The notes: generated by a model from the letters alone, not told the origin. Positions 1-11,729 are shown, counted from the stretch's first letter. The stretch: 64,000 nt of DNA from Cyathus striatus (GCA_025738555.1 JAOVFP010000004.1:5332001-5396000), one strand, 5' to 3'. Program-made: numbers and translations.

Positions 1-893
1 ATGAAGCCGAAGGAGTGCCGAATTGTCTCGCAAATAATTTATTCATAGACGCGCACGAGTTTGAATCTGCTTACACCATGCTAGTTGTAGTCATCTCCCT
101 CCTCCTGATTGAGCTGCTTCGTATTAATATATTCTCCAGATCGAGTCGTAAATTCTACTTCAACATCCGCTTCTAATTTCTTTCCGACTTCCTTTAGTAC
201 TCCAACAAAATGTAACGTACCCGCCACAAAGCCTGGTGAAGATGGCGGCATAAGCACAACACATTTGAGAAATGACAGTGCAGCGTGAACTCCAGGATGC
301 CTTCCCGCAATCATTGTAGACTTGACAATCAACCTGGACTTCATAATGTTTATTATGTCTAGTGCAACAATATAATCATTGGAAGAGCCTGGCATTCGAA
401 ATTCAACCTCCAGCTTTCCTGAGTCACTGGCATTATTTCACGATAAAAATCGTAATATATTGAGCACTTCACCTGAGTAGGTTATCGACAAAGATAGTTC
501 CTCAATGTCACAGAAACGCTGAAGAAGTCGAGTGGCTTCCAATTCGGAACCAGAGGCCGTTTTCAAACACTTTAGTGTGCTACTATGTACTGGTGATGGT
601 GGTATTATGGAGTTATGTGAATCACTTTCAAATCTCCTGCATATCCAAGTCAAATTTTTCAGATTTGACGTGCAACTCAGTAATCACCGCGGGCAATTGC
701 TTCTATTTCCTTTGATGATATTGAGAATATATGATGAAATCAGAATATTTTCGTCATATCTTCTCGGTATTATCGATTTTAAAGTATTTTCATCATATGT
801 TCATCATATGTTCGCGCTTATAGAAGCAATTTCCCGCGGTGAATGCACAGGCACTATCTTCAGTGGGAGCGCAGACTATATAGAAATTGAGTC
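1..893 (-). pseudogene. F-box/LRR-like protein relic, copy A (C-terminal half)
   Basis: On the minus strand, two open stretches (653-438 and 395-81) match the C-terminal halves of copies near 14.3 kb and 60.4 kb, including shared peptides such as SGSELEATRLLQRFCDIEEL and VLMPPSSPGFVAG. The pattern of leucine-rich stretches ending in a conserved VVLMPP-like segment resembles the large F-box/LRR families of agaricomycetes, which recruit substrates to SCF ubiquitin ligases. This copy is broken. A short deletion relative to the 14.5 kb copy (around 416-422) shifts the frame, and the N-terminal F-box half is missing because sequence beyond 893 is replaced by an inverted repeat. The gene also runs off the window start. 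The family name is an inference from the better copies; non-function is clear from the sequence. Confidence 0.6.
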
Positions 894-1872
894 GTGGCTA
901 TCAACTTGATCAATCGCTGTCGCTAACTACCGGGGGGTTGCGATGTTTCGTCATCGAGAGGATTATTGATTGCAATTTGAGTCTGGCGCGATCAATAATT
1001 ACTGTGTACTAGTTTTGCAATCAATTAGAAATGTGTAGGTAGAAATCATTGGAAATATAACTGCAATCTATCAACGGTGTTAAGTGTGAAATTATTCGTC
1101 GAATGGAATCAATGCTGTGTGCAAATCAATAAAAATCAAATCAAATGCAACACTTCAAATAAACGGTCCCCAACAACAATCTCAATGTACAGGTAGAGTT
1201 ATTAACCACGTATGCATAACCGGTAGGCTATTGGGCATTGTATAGCTTGCGCACTTAATTCTATTTAACCTCTATTTCGCTACTTTTACTATGAACTATG
1301 AAATGAAGGACTTGTATCTTCCCTTAAGTCTTCATGTACTTACACATTACCAGTGGTTCAACACAAGATTCAGTCAATCTAAAATTATTTAGTGTTCAAA
1401 ACAGCAATGTTATGAATTATCTAGCAAGCAATGTGTAGATGAAGGGGAAGATGCAAGTCAATTTTGCAAAGTCCGTAATAATAGAGCGGAATAGAGGTTA
1501 AATAGAATTAAGTGCGCAAGCTATACAATGCCCAATAGCCTACCGGTTATGCATACGTGGTTAATAACTCTACCTGTACATTGAGATTGTTGTTGGGGAC
1601 CGTTTATTTGAAGTGTTGCATTTGATTTGATTTTTATTGATTTGCACACAGCATTGATCCCATTCGTCGAATAATTTCACACTTAACACCGTTGATAGAT
1701 TGCAGTTATATTTCCAATGATTTCTACCTACACATTTCTAATTGATTGCAAAACTAGTACACAGTAATTATTGATCGCGCCAGACTCAAATTGCAATCAA
1801 TCACCCTCTCGATGACGAAACATCGCAACCCCCCGGTAGTCAGCGACAGCGATTGATCAGAAAGATAGCCAC
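894..1872. repeat. Foldback / long inverted-repeat element
   Basis: Two arms of about 388 bp (894-1282 and 1485-1872) are near-perfect reverse complements around a spacer of about 200 bp. The outer ends read GTGGCTATC...GATAGCCAC, followed inward by TGATCAATCGCTGTCGC, and the arms diverge just after ATTTAACCTCTATT. No coding capacity is visible in arms or spacer. Compared with the F-box copy at 22.9-23.9 kb, this structure occupies the place of about 835 bp (the equivalent of 22987-23821). It therefore marks an insertion with deletion rather than a clean insertion, and I find no target-site duplication. It could be a nonautonomous foldback transposon or a rearrangement product; if transcribed it would form a long hairpin RNA. 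Confidence 0.85.
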
Positions 1873-2885
1873 TGGTGGAGGGGGAAAGAAAGAAATACTC
1901 AATATATATGTAGAACTATTGAATGCACGAATGCCGAACGGAAATAGCCATCAGCTGTATGTACTGAATGCTGAATGAGTCATTTCACGCAAACGAATAG
2001 AATTATTGCCATCGGCGGAGACATCACATTGTAAGAGTGATAATTGGATGTAAGTGATTGGGATCAAAGGTATGGACACGAAGATAAACTCCACTCTACT
2101 GCTGAAATGGGCTTGTACCTTGTACTAACAGGGAACCTAAATTCATGCACTGCATGCTTAACTGAGAGCTTATTAGTTCATATGAATATTTTATTTCGCT
2201 CGTCGATTGGAAACATATAAGTATGCAATGGAACTTTCGTCATGTTCATTCCAGACTCATGTCTCTTCTCCATTGACGCCTTTTGATAAGCCTTATCACA
2301 CTTACTTTCCAGCTCGACATTATCTATGGGATGAACTCGATATTCCCGGACTAAGCAGAAGAGTGTATTTCAGTTCGTCATGGTACATTTTATGTAAGGT
2401 TCCGAGGCACCTTTATAAAGCAGTCAGTGACGTATAATTTATCTTCACTGCCACATGTTGGCCACTTTACACCACTCTGCGCCAGCACTAGCTAGTTCAA
2501 AGTACACAGCACGCTTCGGGTTACAGTGAAGCGCTACACTGCCACGTTACAGCACTCTGGAGTCTGCGGCAGCGTGAGATCTCAAAGCGTTTATCTGTGT
2601 GCCTTTTCGATGAACCATGGCAGTGTATGCATTTTTCCGAGATAATGTCTATAAGCTTCTTTTCATCTAATATGGATACTTAGTTGTGCGCTCTTGACGT
2701 CCTTCCATCGATTTTGGATTCACAAACTTAACTTAGGCTCCCAGGTTATATTTGTATGATAGAAGGTACGTAGGAGACATAACTCATCCGACTCTATTAT
2801 CAGTGATTGACATAAACGTTTACAAGGATTGGGACCCATGAGCACTGCATTGCGATTCAGGTATCAGCTGACTCATGCTCTAGAG
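1873..2885. repeat. Duplicated flank and decayed promoter block, copy A
   Basis: 1873-2220 is about 90% similar to the pieces 23816-23940 plus 25430-25640, which are separated there by an insertion. 2200-2360 is a diverged copy of the promoter block found at 5790-5960, 6895-7070 and 53650-53820 (shared words TTCATTCC, CTATGGGATGAACTCG). 2440-2885 shows no recognised feature and no supported gene. Confidence 0.6.
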
Positions 2886-2887
2886 TA

Positions 2888-2960
2888 GTATTTATATGCA
2901 CTTACCACTGCTATCCCTTATCTTCTGTATTCCCCAGTTTTATCACCTTGCAACAACATC
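2888..2960 (+). promoter_or_regulatory. Core promoter and 5' leader of phase-1 gene copy A
   Basis: A TATTTATATGC box at 2888-2898 lies 63-73 bp before the ATG, followed by a CT-rich leader containing TATTCCCCAGTTTTA. The same arrangement, a TTTATATA box then ATTCCCCAGTT then ATG, precedes the copies at 7295 and 55392, which supports both the promoter and the chosen start codon. Confidence 0.6.
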
Positions 2961-3902
2961 ATGGAAACCAACAAGCCACACAAGAAGAAACCCAGTACTT
3001 CAGGTACAGTTACATGCCAGAGCCTTTTCAGTTTTAGACATTATTCATTATAATACATGTGCAGCATCGCCTAATACACGACATGACCAAGGTACATGGT
3101 ATTAAAGCCCTCACTACCGCTCTATGCTTACATATTTCAACTTAAACAGCCAATGCTAATACTGCTAGTAACGACGCGAAAGGTAAATTAATGAAGGGGA
3201 TTAATAGTAATAATTGCATCTTACATTTACCAGGTAAAGGAAGGATATCAACTACCCCGGCATGGAACCGTAAGCTACTGTCATATTATCTAAAAAGTAT
3301 CACAACATATATTTGTCCCATGCGCAGCCGATCGTACTTCCGCACCGGTAAACCATCACACACACCAAAGCAGCGCCTCGAACCATCACACAAACGACTC
3401 AGGTAGATTTCGTGACTTTCCAAAGTTATCACAATTTGACACAGCTGCCTCATGTGTATAGCAGGACATGCATACTCTAGCGCCCAGACCCCAGGTATCG
3501 ACCTGCTTACTTACCTACCTAACAATCAATCTCTAACGCTGTTCATGGGGTACAGTAGATGACCGACCAAGTTATACAGTCGAGCAACTAAAGAATGCAG
3601 ACGTGTCAGATATACCACTAGGAAACGTAGTAGGCATTTCCGGAATGGACGCTTCTGCGTTTAAGAAACTAGGCATTAAGCCTACTATCAATGATATGAT
3701 TAAACTACATCGGGAAAATATGAAAACGAACAAGGAGTCGGGGAAGGCTTTTTCTGTTAAACAAGGAGAGGGATTGCGTGGGAAGGCTGTGAAGGTTCAG
3801 AAGGGGGAACGGCATAAAAGTAAACGGGGGGTTAATTTTTATGCTGCTACTGGTAGTATAGCGTATAATCCTTATGAAGAGGATGAAGAGGAGACGCCGT
3901 GA
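2961..3902 (+). CDS. Phase-1 micro-exon family protein, copy A (intact, 7 exons)
   Basis: Function unrecognised. I read seven exons: 2961-3003, 3065-3091, 3150-3182, 3234-3269, 3328-3402, 3462-3494 and 3556-3902. Every intron is GT..AG, 46-67 nt long, and splits its codon after base one. Every internal exon is a multiple of three (27, 33, 36, 75, 33 nt), so each can be skipped or duplicated without a frameshift. The product is 197 residues: a Lys/Asn/Thr/Ser/His-rich low-complexity N-terminal half, then a conserved C-terminal domain (about residues 83-197) with SDIPLGNVVGI, ASAFKKLGIK and FYAATGSIAYNPYEEDEE, ending acidic. No signal peptide or membrane segment is seen. The domain recurs in the broken copy at 26.5 kb, and exon-intron modules recur at 7.3 and 55.4 kb. 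Start chosen by the shared promoter context. The splice pattern is inferred but internally very consistent. Confidence 0.75.
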
Positions 3903-4480
3903 TGTGCTTGCTAAAGACGTCGATCCCATTATGTTCAGTGACTCCGCTTGACTAGTGTACTTGTACAATATATTAAAATATGCACACCTTTTTATTTTAT
4001 TTCATGATATTTGATTCGTGCCAGGGCAAGCAGAAATTTGGATTCGAGAGTTGAGTGTAATGGACACAGGAGTTGAGGTTACTGTTTGTGGTTGTAATGC
4101 ATTTAACGAGGATCTTTATTATCGGTAGATTGTTGTTATCAGCGCACTGGAATGCGTAGGAATTTGAAGAGTATACGTATTTATTTACTTTGGTATTTTC
4201 AGTTCTATTGAGGTAGATGGTGTGAAATTTGAAGTCGGAACTATGATATGAGATGCCTGTAGAATTATATTAGCCATTCGAGTGTCGCGATGATTATCAT
4301 TCCATGCTGCCTCCACATATGCTTTTAGATAGTTTACTATACCTTTTATGTATTCTACAGACAATGTGCTCCGCTTTCTATGTATTTAAGTAGTATACTA
4401 TGTACTGTATTTACTTATCCATTTGCCTCTTGCTTCCTCCCCTTGCGTGCTTTGAGGTCAAATGTAACGTCGTCGTCGTC
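3903..4480. repeat. Shared 3' flank of the phase-1 gene family
   Basis: About 3940-4060 matches 9480-9610 and 59570-59680 (AATATGCACACC, GGGCAAGCAGAAAT), consistent with a duplicated 3' UTR and downstream region. No gene is seen in the rest. Confidence 0.55.
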
Positions 4481-5600
4481 GATGCGTCGTTTATTTCAAC
4501 AATGCCATCGTTAATTTGGTCGAGCTCGGAGATGTCTGGTTTATACATAAGTATCTTCATGGTTTGCGAAGCATATAGATGCAGGTAGGTTCGGGTGTAA
4601 CTTGCGTAATTAATTAAAAGATGCTCAGTGATTATAAGAAGGAAGGAATACCTCCTCATATAAAAGTGAGGGCAGAGAGTACTGGATATCTGCGGTGATG
4701 TGAGATGTCACGGTGTAGATTCTACCCCCAATAGCTTCCATTAATCCCCCCTGCTCTGCTTTCCTCTTCTCACTCAGCTCACCTAAAAGACGAACATAAC
4801 TTCCATTGACACGATGTCACTCTGACGAGATGGTGCGTCAATTAAAGAATGGAAGTAATATGATATATCAAGGGACGTCAGAGATATCGTTGTCCAAGAG
4901 TTTCTTTTATCGTCGGAGGACATCGGGAACGTCGGTGACTTGATGAATAATGGATTATGGAATATAATGCGTGGGTGCGATTGTTTGTTTTGTATTTTGA
5001 AAACATCCGAGGGATGGGGGGTATAAACAAGTAAAGTGAAAGTAAAAGAGAAAGAGCGCTGGAAATAGAATTGAACTGGGTAACAAAGAATAATAGTAGA
5101 GTTCAATCTTGGCGATACACGATACAGCTACAGCTGTTTTGTGACGCGCGCTAAACTTTTTCGGCAGGATACTGTAGTGTTGCTGTAGCGACTGATCTGT
5201 AGCGACGTGACAAAACGGCCAAGATTGAACTCCCTAATGTATGAACGTACTGTAACATAAAGGGAACGTTTATCATAGTTAGATTCAGAACAGTGTTTCT
5301 AGGTAGTCGCTGATGTCGATGTTGACAGTTGATGGGCGTCAACTGAGGTGCGTGATACGATCGTTGCGTGATTGAGGTAGTAGATAGCAGTATGCAGTGG
5401 GCGCATCTCCTCCTCCTCCTCCTCCTCCTCCTCCTCCTCCTCCTCCCCTTCTCCTCAACACCCCCTTCCCCTCCCCCCTCTTCGTACCACGATTGCCGTC
5501 GTCACCACAGGGGCCAAAACAGCGGGCGTTGCCAAGCAATGGAATCACCCGACCAAATGAAACAATTACCGAGCAGAGTCCTAAATAAAAAGTTGCGATT
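4480..5600. repeat. Dispersed ~1 kb repeat block (block X), copy 1, with (CTC)n microsatellite
   Basis: 4498-5600 is a diverged duplicate of 9945-10950: shared ATGCCATCGTTAATTTGG, GACACGATGTCACTCTGACG versus GATAAGATGTCACTCTGACG, and the GTGGGCGCATCTCCT stretch. A CTC trinucleotide run of about 13 units lies at 5406-5444 and is absent from copy 2, so it expanded here. Small open frames on either strand are not conserved between copies, so I call no gene. Confidence 0.65.
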
Positions 5601-5603
5601 GGA

Positions 5604-6104
5604 TGTTAGCGTATAAACACATTTCAAGTGCCACTGTATTACCTCCCAAACTGTCTTGTACTAAGAGGGAACTTAAGTCTTACATACATGCGCTATGGCA
5701 CATGCAGATTGTGACTATGCCTAAATAAGAGCTTAGTTCATGTGGACAATTGTAATGTAGGCCCTAGGGGTGTGCGAGTCATTTATTCCGCCCTATGCAT
5801 CCAATGAAACTTTCATCATGTTCATTCCGGACCTATGTCTCTTATCCATTGACGCCTTTTGAGTTCTTACATTACATGGAATAAGTCTTATCACATTTAC
5901 TTTCCAACTCAACAGGCTTGATTGTTCTATCTATGGGATGAACTTGGTGTTCCCCATGACCGCGAGATGCAGTTGGAATTTGAATGGATCTTAATCGGCT
6001 CTCATGATCATTAAATTCGTCTCGAGGCCTGGACAAACTGCTACAAACTGTTAGCAATAGTGAAGATTAATAAATGTTCTTGGCCTGAAGTGGCAGGCCC
6101 ATCA
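5604..6104 (+). promoter_or_regulatory. Orphan copy of the phase-1 gene promoter
   Basis: About 500 bp closely matching 6728-7210, the block upstream of copy C, and 53560-53925, upstream of copy D. It stops just before the TATA box: GGCCTGAAGTGGCAG here versus GGCCTGAAATAGCATTTATA in copy C. The sequence then joins 3'-flank repeat, so the gene body is missing. The regulatory role is inferred from its position in the intact copies. Confidence 0.55.
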
Positions 6105-6729
6105 TTAATTTGGTTCAGCTCGGAGATGTTTGATTTCTGTAAGTATCTTGGGTTCAATGGTTATAAGGAACTTTGTACCTCCCATGTGGCGAGCAGTTGG
6201 TTGGATCTAAGTAAGTTACAGTAAGTAACTGGGCAATGGATATTAGGATATCTGAATGACGGTGATGTGATATGTATATGAGATATGATGAGACAGTGTG
6301 TAGATGTATAACAAATACCTACACCCGTTCTACTTCCCGCTTCCATTAATTCCCCCTCTTCACCTCCCTCCTCTCCTCTCTTCTTTTCACCCACCTCACC
6401 CAAAGCAGACGGACATAACTTCTATTGACACGATGTCACTCTGACGAGATGGCGCGAAGAACGAGAAATACATGCTATAGGTTACCATCATCATCGTAAA
6501 GTTACGATCTTATCATAAACATTACTAGCGGAGCAATCTCAACGGCGTGCTGCATACCCGAATATGAGCAAGACATGTAGTACTGCACTGCATTTGGATA
6601 AATTATAAATTATATCTCACCTCAATCTCACCTGGGTATCATCCCGCACCTTCTGATGGTTTAGGTGGTGCTAGAGCTCTTTCATCCTATCTCCTAGCAC
6701 TATTGGTGTGATCTCGCCCAATTGGTTAG
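6105..6729. repeat. Partial block X and unassigned DNA
   Basis: 6105-6470 matches the start of block X (4505-4830 and 9950-10345) and breaks off after GACGAGATGG. 6470-6729 shows nothing I recognise. Confidence 0.55.
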
Positions 6730-7294
6730 TGTATAAACGCATTTCAAGTGCCACTGTATTACTGCTCGAATTGTCTTATACTAAGAGGGAACTACAGTCT
6801 TACATACATGCGCTACGGCGCATGCAGATTGTGACTATGCCTAAATAAGACCTTGGTTCATGTGGACAATTGTAATGTAGGTCCTAGGAGTATGTGAATC
6901 ATTTATTCTGCCCTATGCATCCAATGAAACTTTCGTCATGTTCATTCCGGACCTATGTCTCTTATCCGTTGATGCCTTTTAAGTTCTTACATCACATGGT
7001 ATAAGTCTTATCACATTTACTTTCCAACTCGACAGGCTTAATTGTTCTATCTATGGGATGAACTCAATGTTCCCCATGACCGCGAGAAGCAGTTGGAATT
7101 TGAATGGATCTTAATTGGCTCTCATGATCATTAACTTCGTCTCAGGGCCTGGAAAAACTGCCACAAACTGTCAGCAATAGTGGAGATTAAATATTCTTGG
7201 CCTGAAATAGCATTTATATACAGCCAACATTGCTTCATCCCCTCGTTCATTCATTCATTCCCCATTCACCAACTGCTCTTACTATTCCCCAGTT
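6730..7294 (+). promoter_or_regulatory. Promoter region of phase-1 gene copy C
   Basis: A duplicated 500 bp block ends in a TTTATATA box at 7213-7220, about 75 bp before the ATG. A CT-rich leader (TTCATTCATTCATTCCCC) and the word ATTCCCCAGTT follow. The conservation of this block at three other places is the main evidence for a promoter. Confidence 0.6.
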
Positions 7295-9420
7295 ATGCCT
7301 CCCCACCTCATCATGCAAGTTTATACGCCCCCGATAGGTGAACCAAGACTAAAAAGACCAAAATTGAAGGTCTGAGGTACAGTGCATATAGGGGTATTTT
7401 GGTCTTGAGGATTATTTATTTTATATTCTTCGCAGATGCAGCACCTACTAAAAAGCATATCCTCAGAGGTACATTGTGGCAAACCCTCAGCACAGTTCTA
7501 TACTTATATATTGCTTAAGGACCCAATGATGGATCTTTCCGGAACAACGACATATCAGGTCAATTAATGAAGAGTTTAATAATAACAATAACACATTCAT
7601 ATACATCTTGCGAGTATAGATTCCAACACCCCATTTAAGTCTGAGGGTATCCTGTACACTGTCAAAGGTATTTGTAGGGGTGTGATGGCTCAGTGGTCTC
7701 CATTGTGTGTGCCTGCCATTGCACCCCCGGCAGGCAGGGGACCGGAATTCCCCACTCGAGCACAAACCCCTTGGTTCAATCCATGCCCTGGTGATATATT
7801 TTCACTCCCTACAATTTCACCTTCTGACTACACCAATTACATCATCCAACACGTCATGCGTTACTCAGAACTTTCAATCACAGCATCCAACTACCTACCA
7901 AACAACTGACAACAGCATCTGGAATGCTGAGAGTCCAGGCAAAAATCAAAAATTCTTGTAGCTCCATTCTGGAGCCAGGCTTGCAGCCGGATTGGGTACC
8001 CAGTGACATGCCACTTGGAGTTGTGACCTGAAAAAATGGCCGAGGGTGCGAGCAAGGGAAAAATTGGCCTCTGCTGAAGATTAGCCACTGCGGCTTGGGA
8101 ATAGTGCCAGAGTGAGCCTGAGTAGGATGTGGCGGGCAGATGGGAAAGTGATTTGATTGGAGTGGGGATTCGGAACGTGAATGTGGCTGGGCATGGTGTA
8201 GGATTGACACATTCAGCCACCTCCCTGGTTTACCTGGGTAGGAACAAGCTTGGTTATGCACACTCCTGGCCCTCTTACGAGGCGCACTGAGTTACTATAT
8301 AATTGACGCCTTACTTACAAGACAATTAGGCTTTACAATTAAAAACACTGCAGTATTACATTACATATGTAGACGTTACAGTATCATGACATACCTTACC
8401 AGGTGACCAATATAAAATGAAAGGATTTCAAAAAAAGGTATTCATGCTAAATTTCCTTTGAAAGTAAAATCTCTCACATTAGCATGTATAGACAAGGGCT
8501 CAGCTACCCTGAATGGTAAGCTACTGTCATAATCTAAAAATTGAGGTGCATTACAACTATTTTGTGATATGCAGTCCCTCCCTGTCGAGGGGGACCACCT
8601 AACAGTAAAATCATACTACCAGGTATCTATTCACCTACTTACCTAAAATCAATCTCTAATATTTTTCACGGTTGCAGTATATGCTGATGGTATTTCTTGT
8701 AAAATCACTCAGTCGAGAGTTCCAATAGATACTAATAATGTTGGAAACATGGTATCAGGTAAATCAATGTGGAGTTTGTTAATAGCAGTAGCTCACTCAT
8801 GGCATATAGCTGCCGACATCCCTGATAGGTTGGGTTTCCCATACAATGCCGAAGGTATTCATACAAGCAAGTATATTTTCTTTCTGAAAGGAAAATCTCT
8901 TACATTCGTACATATAGGCAACAGTTCAGCAAGCGGTAAGCAACTGCAATAATCTAATATGTGATGCCCAGTTATCTCATGATATACAGCCCACTGCGAA
9001 GCTCGCCACAGACAGCTACAGCAAGGCCACTTACCAAATGACCCAGGTAGATTCTGTGACTTTCCAAAAGTTTCACAAACTGACATAGCTGTTACATGCG
9101 AAATTAGGCTGTACATCCTTTACAGTCCCATACCCAGGTACTTATTTACCTACCTACCTAAAACTTGTTTTAAAAATAGCTCATGCACATGGGTAGGCCA
9201 ATTGGGATTCCCAAGCAAACACCTGGAAAATGAGTACATATCTTTGCCACTGGTAAATCACACTCCAATGTGTGGCCTGGGGGGTGGGATGATGGTTGGA
9301 GGAGCCTTGCTTGCTGAAGCACTAGAAGGTGGCAGATTAAGTGATATGGTGTTTGGTGACAATATGGGGTATAATGACAGTACGAAGTATGATGCCGGTT
9401 TCGACGATGACCAGTATTAA
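7295..9420 (+). CDS. Phase-1 micro-exon family protein, copy C (13 exons, one of 12 nt)
   Basis: Same unrecognised family as 2961-3902. Proposed exons: 7295-7337, 7436-7468, 7520-7558, 7620-7667, 8492-8515, 8575-8622, 8678-8689, 8729-8758, 8810-8854, 8918-8935, 8990-9046, 9108-9137 and 9197-9420. All twelve introns are GT..AG in phase 1, and all internal exons (12 to 57 nt) are multiples of three, giving an open 216-residue product. The last exon encodes a Gly/Met-rich segment (GLGGGMMVGGALLAEALEGG) and an acidic tail ending FDDDQY. Exon and intron modules repeat inside the gene: the intron from 8855 and the 18 nt exon at 8918 resemble the intron ending at 8491 and the 24 nt exon at 8492. The weak point is exon 1. 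If the donor matching copy D were used, an in-frame TGA would appear; the GTGAAC donor at 7338 keeps the frame. A SINE lies in intron 4. Confidence 0.6.
7677..8430 (+). mobile_element. tRNA-derived SINE in an intron of copy C
   Basis: The head carries a pol III A box TGGCTCAGTGG (7686-7696) and a B box GGTTCAATCC (7773-7782) at tRNA-like spacing. The 3' end is A-rich (AAATGAAAGG...CAAAAAA). The flanks AAAGGTATT (near 7664-7672 and 8432-8440) look like a target-site duplication, and the homologous intron of copy D lacks the insert. The length of about 750 bp is long for a SINE, so the 3' part may be a composite. No coding sequence is supported inside. Confidence 0.7.
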
Positions 9421-10946
9421 TGTTGTCCAATTTTTCTATATTCTCATTCAAATCCCATACTCGTTCTGCCTCTCCGCTCAATTTGTATTCTTGTGCAGTA
9501 TAAAATATGCACACCATTTCTTTTCATTTGTTAACTATTGGATTAAAGCTTGATTTTGATTCATGCCAACCTACCAGGGCAAGCAGAAATGCAGATTCGA
9601 TTCAGAGTCATCTTGAGTAGAAACACCGTATAGTTATGATCTTATGAGTAGATGTTGTACTAGCTGATCACTCTGAGTCCTGATGGGCCACAGCTCGATA
9701 CTCACCTCATCCTCATCTCGATGCTTTTCTTGATGGTCACTAATATTTCTTTGAGGCGCCAAGTTGAGTATAGTGGAGTTGTGGTTATCTGTATTGTGTT
9801 GTCAGGTAGATTGTGATATTGTGAAATTGGGGAGATAAGTTCACTCTGCGCACTGCTATGCGTAGGAATCTGAGGCCCAGTAGACATGATATTTTAAGTT
9901 CTATTGTGGTGTGAAATTGAGGTTCGAACTATGATATGAGATGCCATCGTTAATTTGGTTCAGCTTGGAGATGTTTGATTTCTGTTAAGTATCTTGGTTT
10001 TGATAAGAGCGACTGAGCAGGTAATTAATTCATTAACAGGCATTGGTTATAAGAAGGAAGAACTTACTTGAAATGTGCTTTGTACCTCCCCTGTGGCGAG
10101 CAGTAGGTTAGATCTAAGTAAGTTGCAGTAAGTAACCAGTGGTCAATGGATACTGGGTATCTAGATGACAGTGATGTGATATGAGTTTGGAGGAATCATG
10201 ATAAGATGCATACCTAACACTTACACCTGTTCTACTTCCCACTTCTATTAATTCCCCCTCTTCACCTCCCCTCTCTTCCCCTCCACTTACCTCACACCAA
10301 AAGTAGATGGACATAACTTACATTGATAAGATGTCACTCTGACGAGATGGTGTGTCAATTAAAGAATGGAAGTAATATGATATATCAAGGGACATCAGAG
10401 ATATCGTTGTCCAAGACATTCTTATCGTCGGAGGACATCGGGAACATTGGTGACTCAATGGACAATGGATTATGGAATACAATGCATGGGTACAATTGTT
10501 TGTTTTTGAATTTTGAAAACATCCGAGGAGGGAGGGGTATAAACAAGTAAAGTGAAAGAGGGAGAGAAGAGCACTGGAAATAGAACTGAACTGGGTAACA
10601 AAGAACAATGTATGAATGTACTGCAACATAAAGGGAACATTTATCTTAGTTAGAATCAGAACAGTGTTTCTAGGTATGTCGCTGATGTCGATGTCGATGT
10701 CCATGAATGATGAGCATCAACTGAGGTACATGATACAATCGTTGCGTGATTGAGGTAGTAGATAGCAGTATGCAGTGGGCGCATCTCCTATCACCCCACC
10801 ATGACCCTTCCTCAACTACACCTCCTCCTCCCCCTCCTTCTCCTTCCCCCCTCTTCGTAGTCATTGTAGTCGTTGTCACCATTGTCTCACAAGGGCCAAA
10901 CAACAGGCATTGCCAAGCACTTGATCACCTGACCAAATGAAACAAG
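9421..10946. repeat. Shared 3' flank and block X, copy 2
   Basis: 9421-9900 is the duplicated 3' flank (compare 3940-4060 and 59470-59700). 9945-10946 is block X copy 2, homologous to 4498-5600. Open frames of 65-128 codons exist on both strands but are not preserved in copy 1, so no gene is called. Confidence 0.6.
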
Positions 10947-11729
10947 TTACCAAGCGGAGTCCCAAATCAACAGATGCGATTGGATCATGTTATGGGGTGG
11001 GAATAAGAATTTCTTTGATATTGATGGGGGTAAGCTAAAACAAGCAACTCGGCTCGGTTGGGTTGGTTTCTTCTTTTCCCTTCCTTTCCATCCAGTGATG
11101 TGCCAACTGCTGGTTCTTGGGTTGAAACCGAACCAACGGTTTTCCAAAATACAGCGAACATTAGATAATAGCCTATGGCTTTAATCATGAGAGAAAAGGC
11201 TTTGGTCACATTTTTACAAGGGGTGGAAAAGTACTCAAAGTTCATCTAAGATTTTATTTAGACTCCGCTCCAAATGTACCAACATGGTGTGCTCAAGCCA
11301 AGTCCAGGCGTTAAGTTCAACCGAAAAGCCTTGCGGTTGATCAAACTGACTTTAGGACCAAACCATCGACCTTACTTGGATGGTTGACGGTTGGCACATC
11401 ACTGCTTCCATCCCCTCATTCGATTTCGCCTCCCTTCCCTCCCTCCCTTCCTTCCCTCTCCCTCCTACTTTGTATCCTCGACAGAGAGACAAGATATGGC
11501 AAGAACAAGGAAATTCATTCCACTCATTTGTACAAGTCCTTTTGTACGATTCACCAGTGTATTCCCAAAGCAAGAAAGAAAAGAGAATATGGGTTTGACA
11601 AAGTTCCATGTCACACACACTCATCCAGCTACACACGCTCGCAACCATGCCCGAGCATCCAGCACAGTCCAAACTTCCAATGGTCTGTCCTCTTCCCCTC
11701 CCCCTCCTCCCTAACTAATATACAATAGA
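10947..11729. other. Unassigned AT/CT-rich DNA upstream of a gene fragment
   Basis: No supported gene. A pyrimidine-rich run at 11430-11470 and a start codon at 11648 with a GT..AG-like gap (about 11684-11728) may be the 5' part of the fragment that follows, but the joined frame does not close cleanly. Confidence 0.35.

Noticed and set aside
7878..8261. 109-127-codon ORFs on the minus strand in copy C
   Set aside because: They lie within the SINE body and match nothing recognisable.
10318..10704. 128-codon ORF on the minus strand of block X
   Set aside because: The equivalent frame in block X copy 1 (4783-5342) is broken and not conserved at the protein level.
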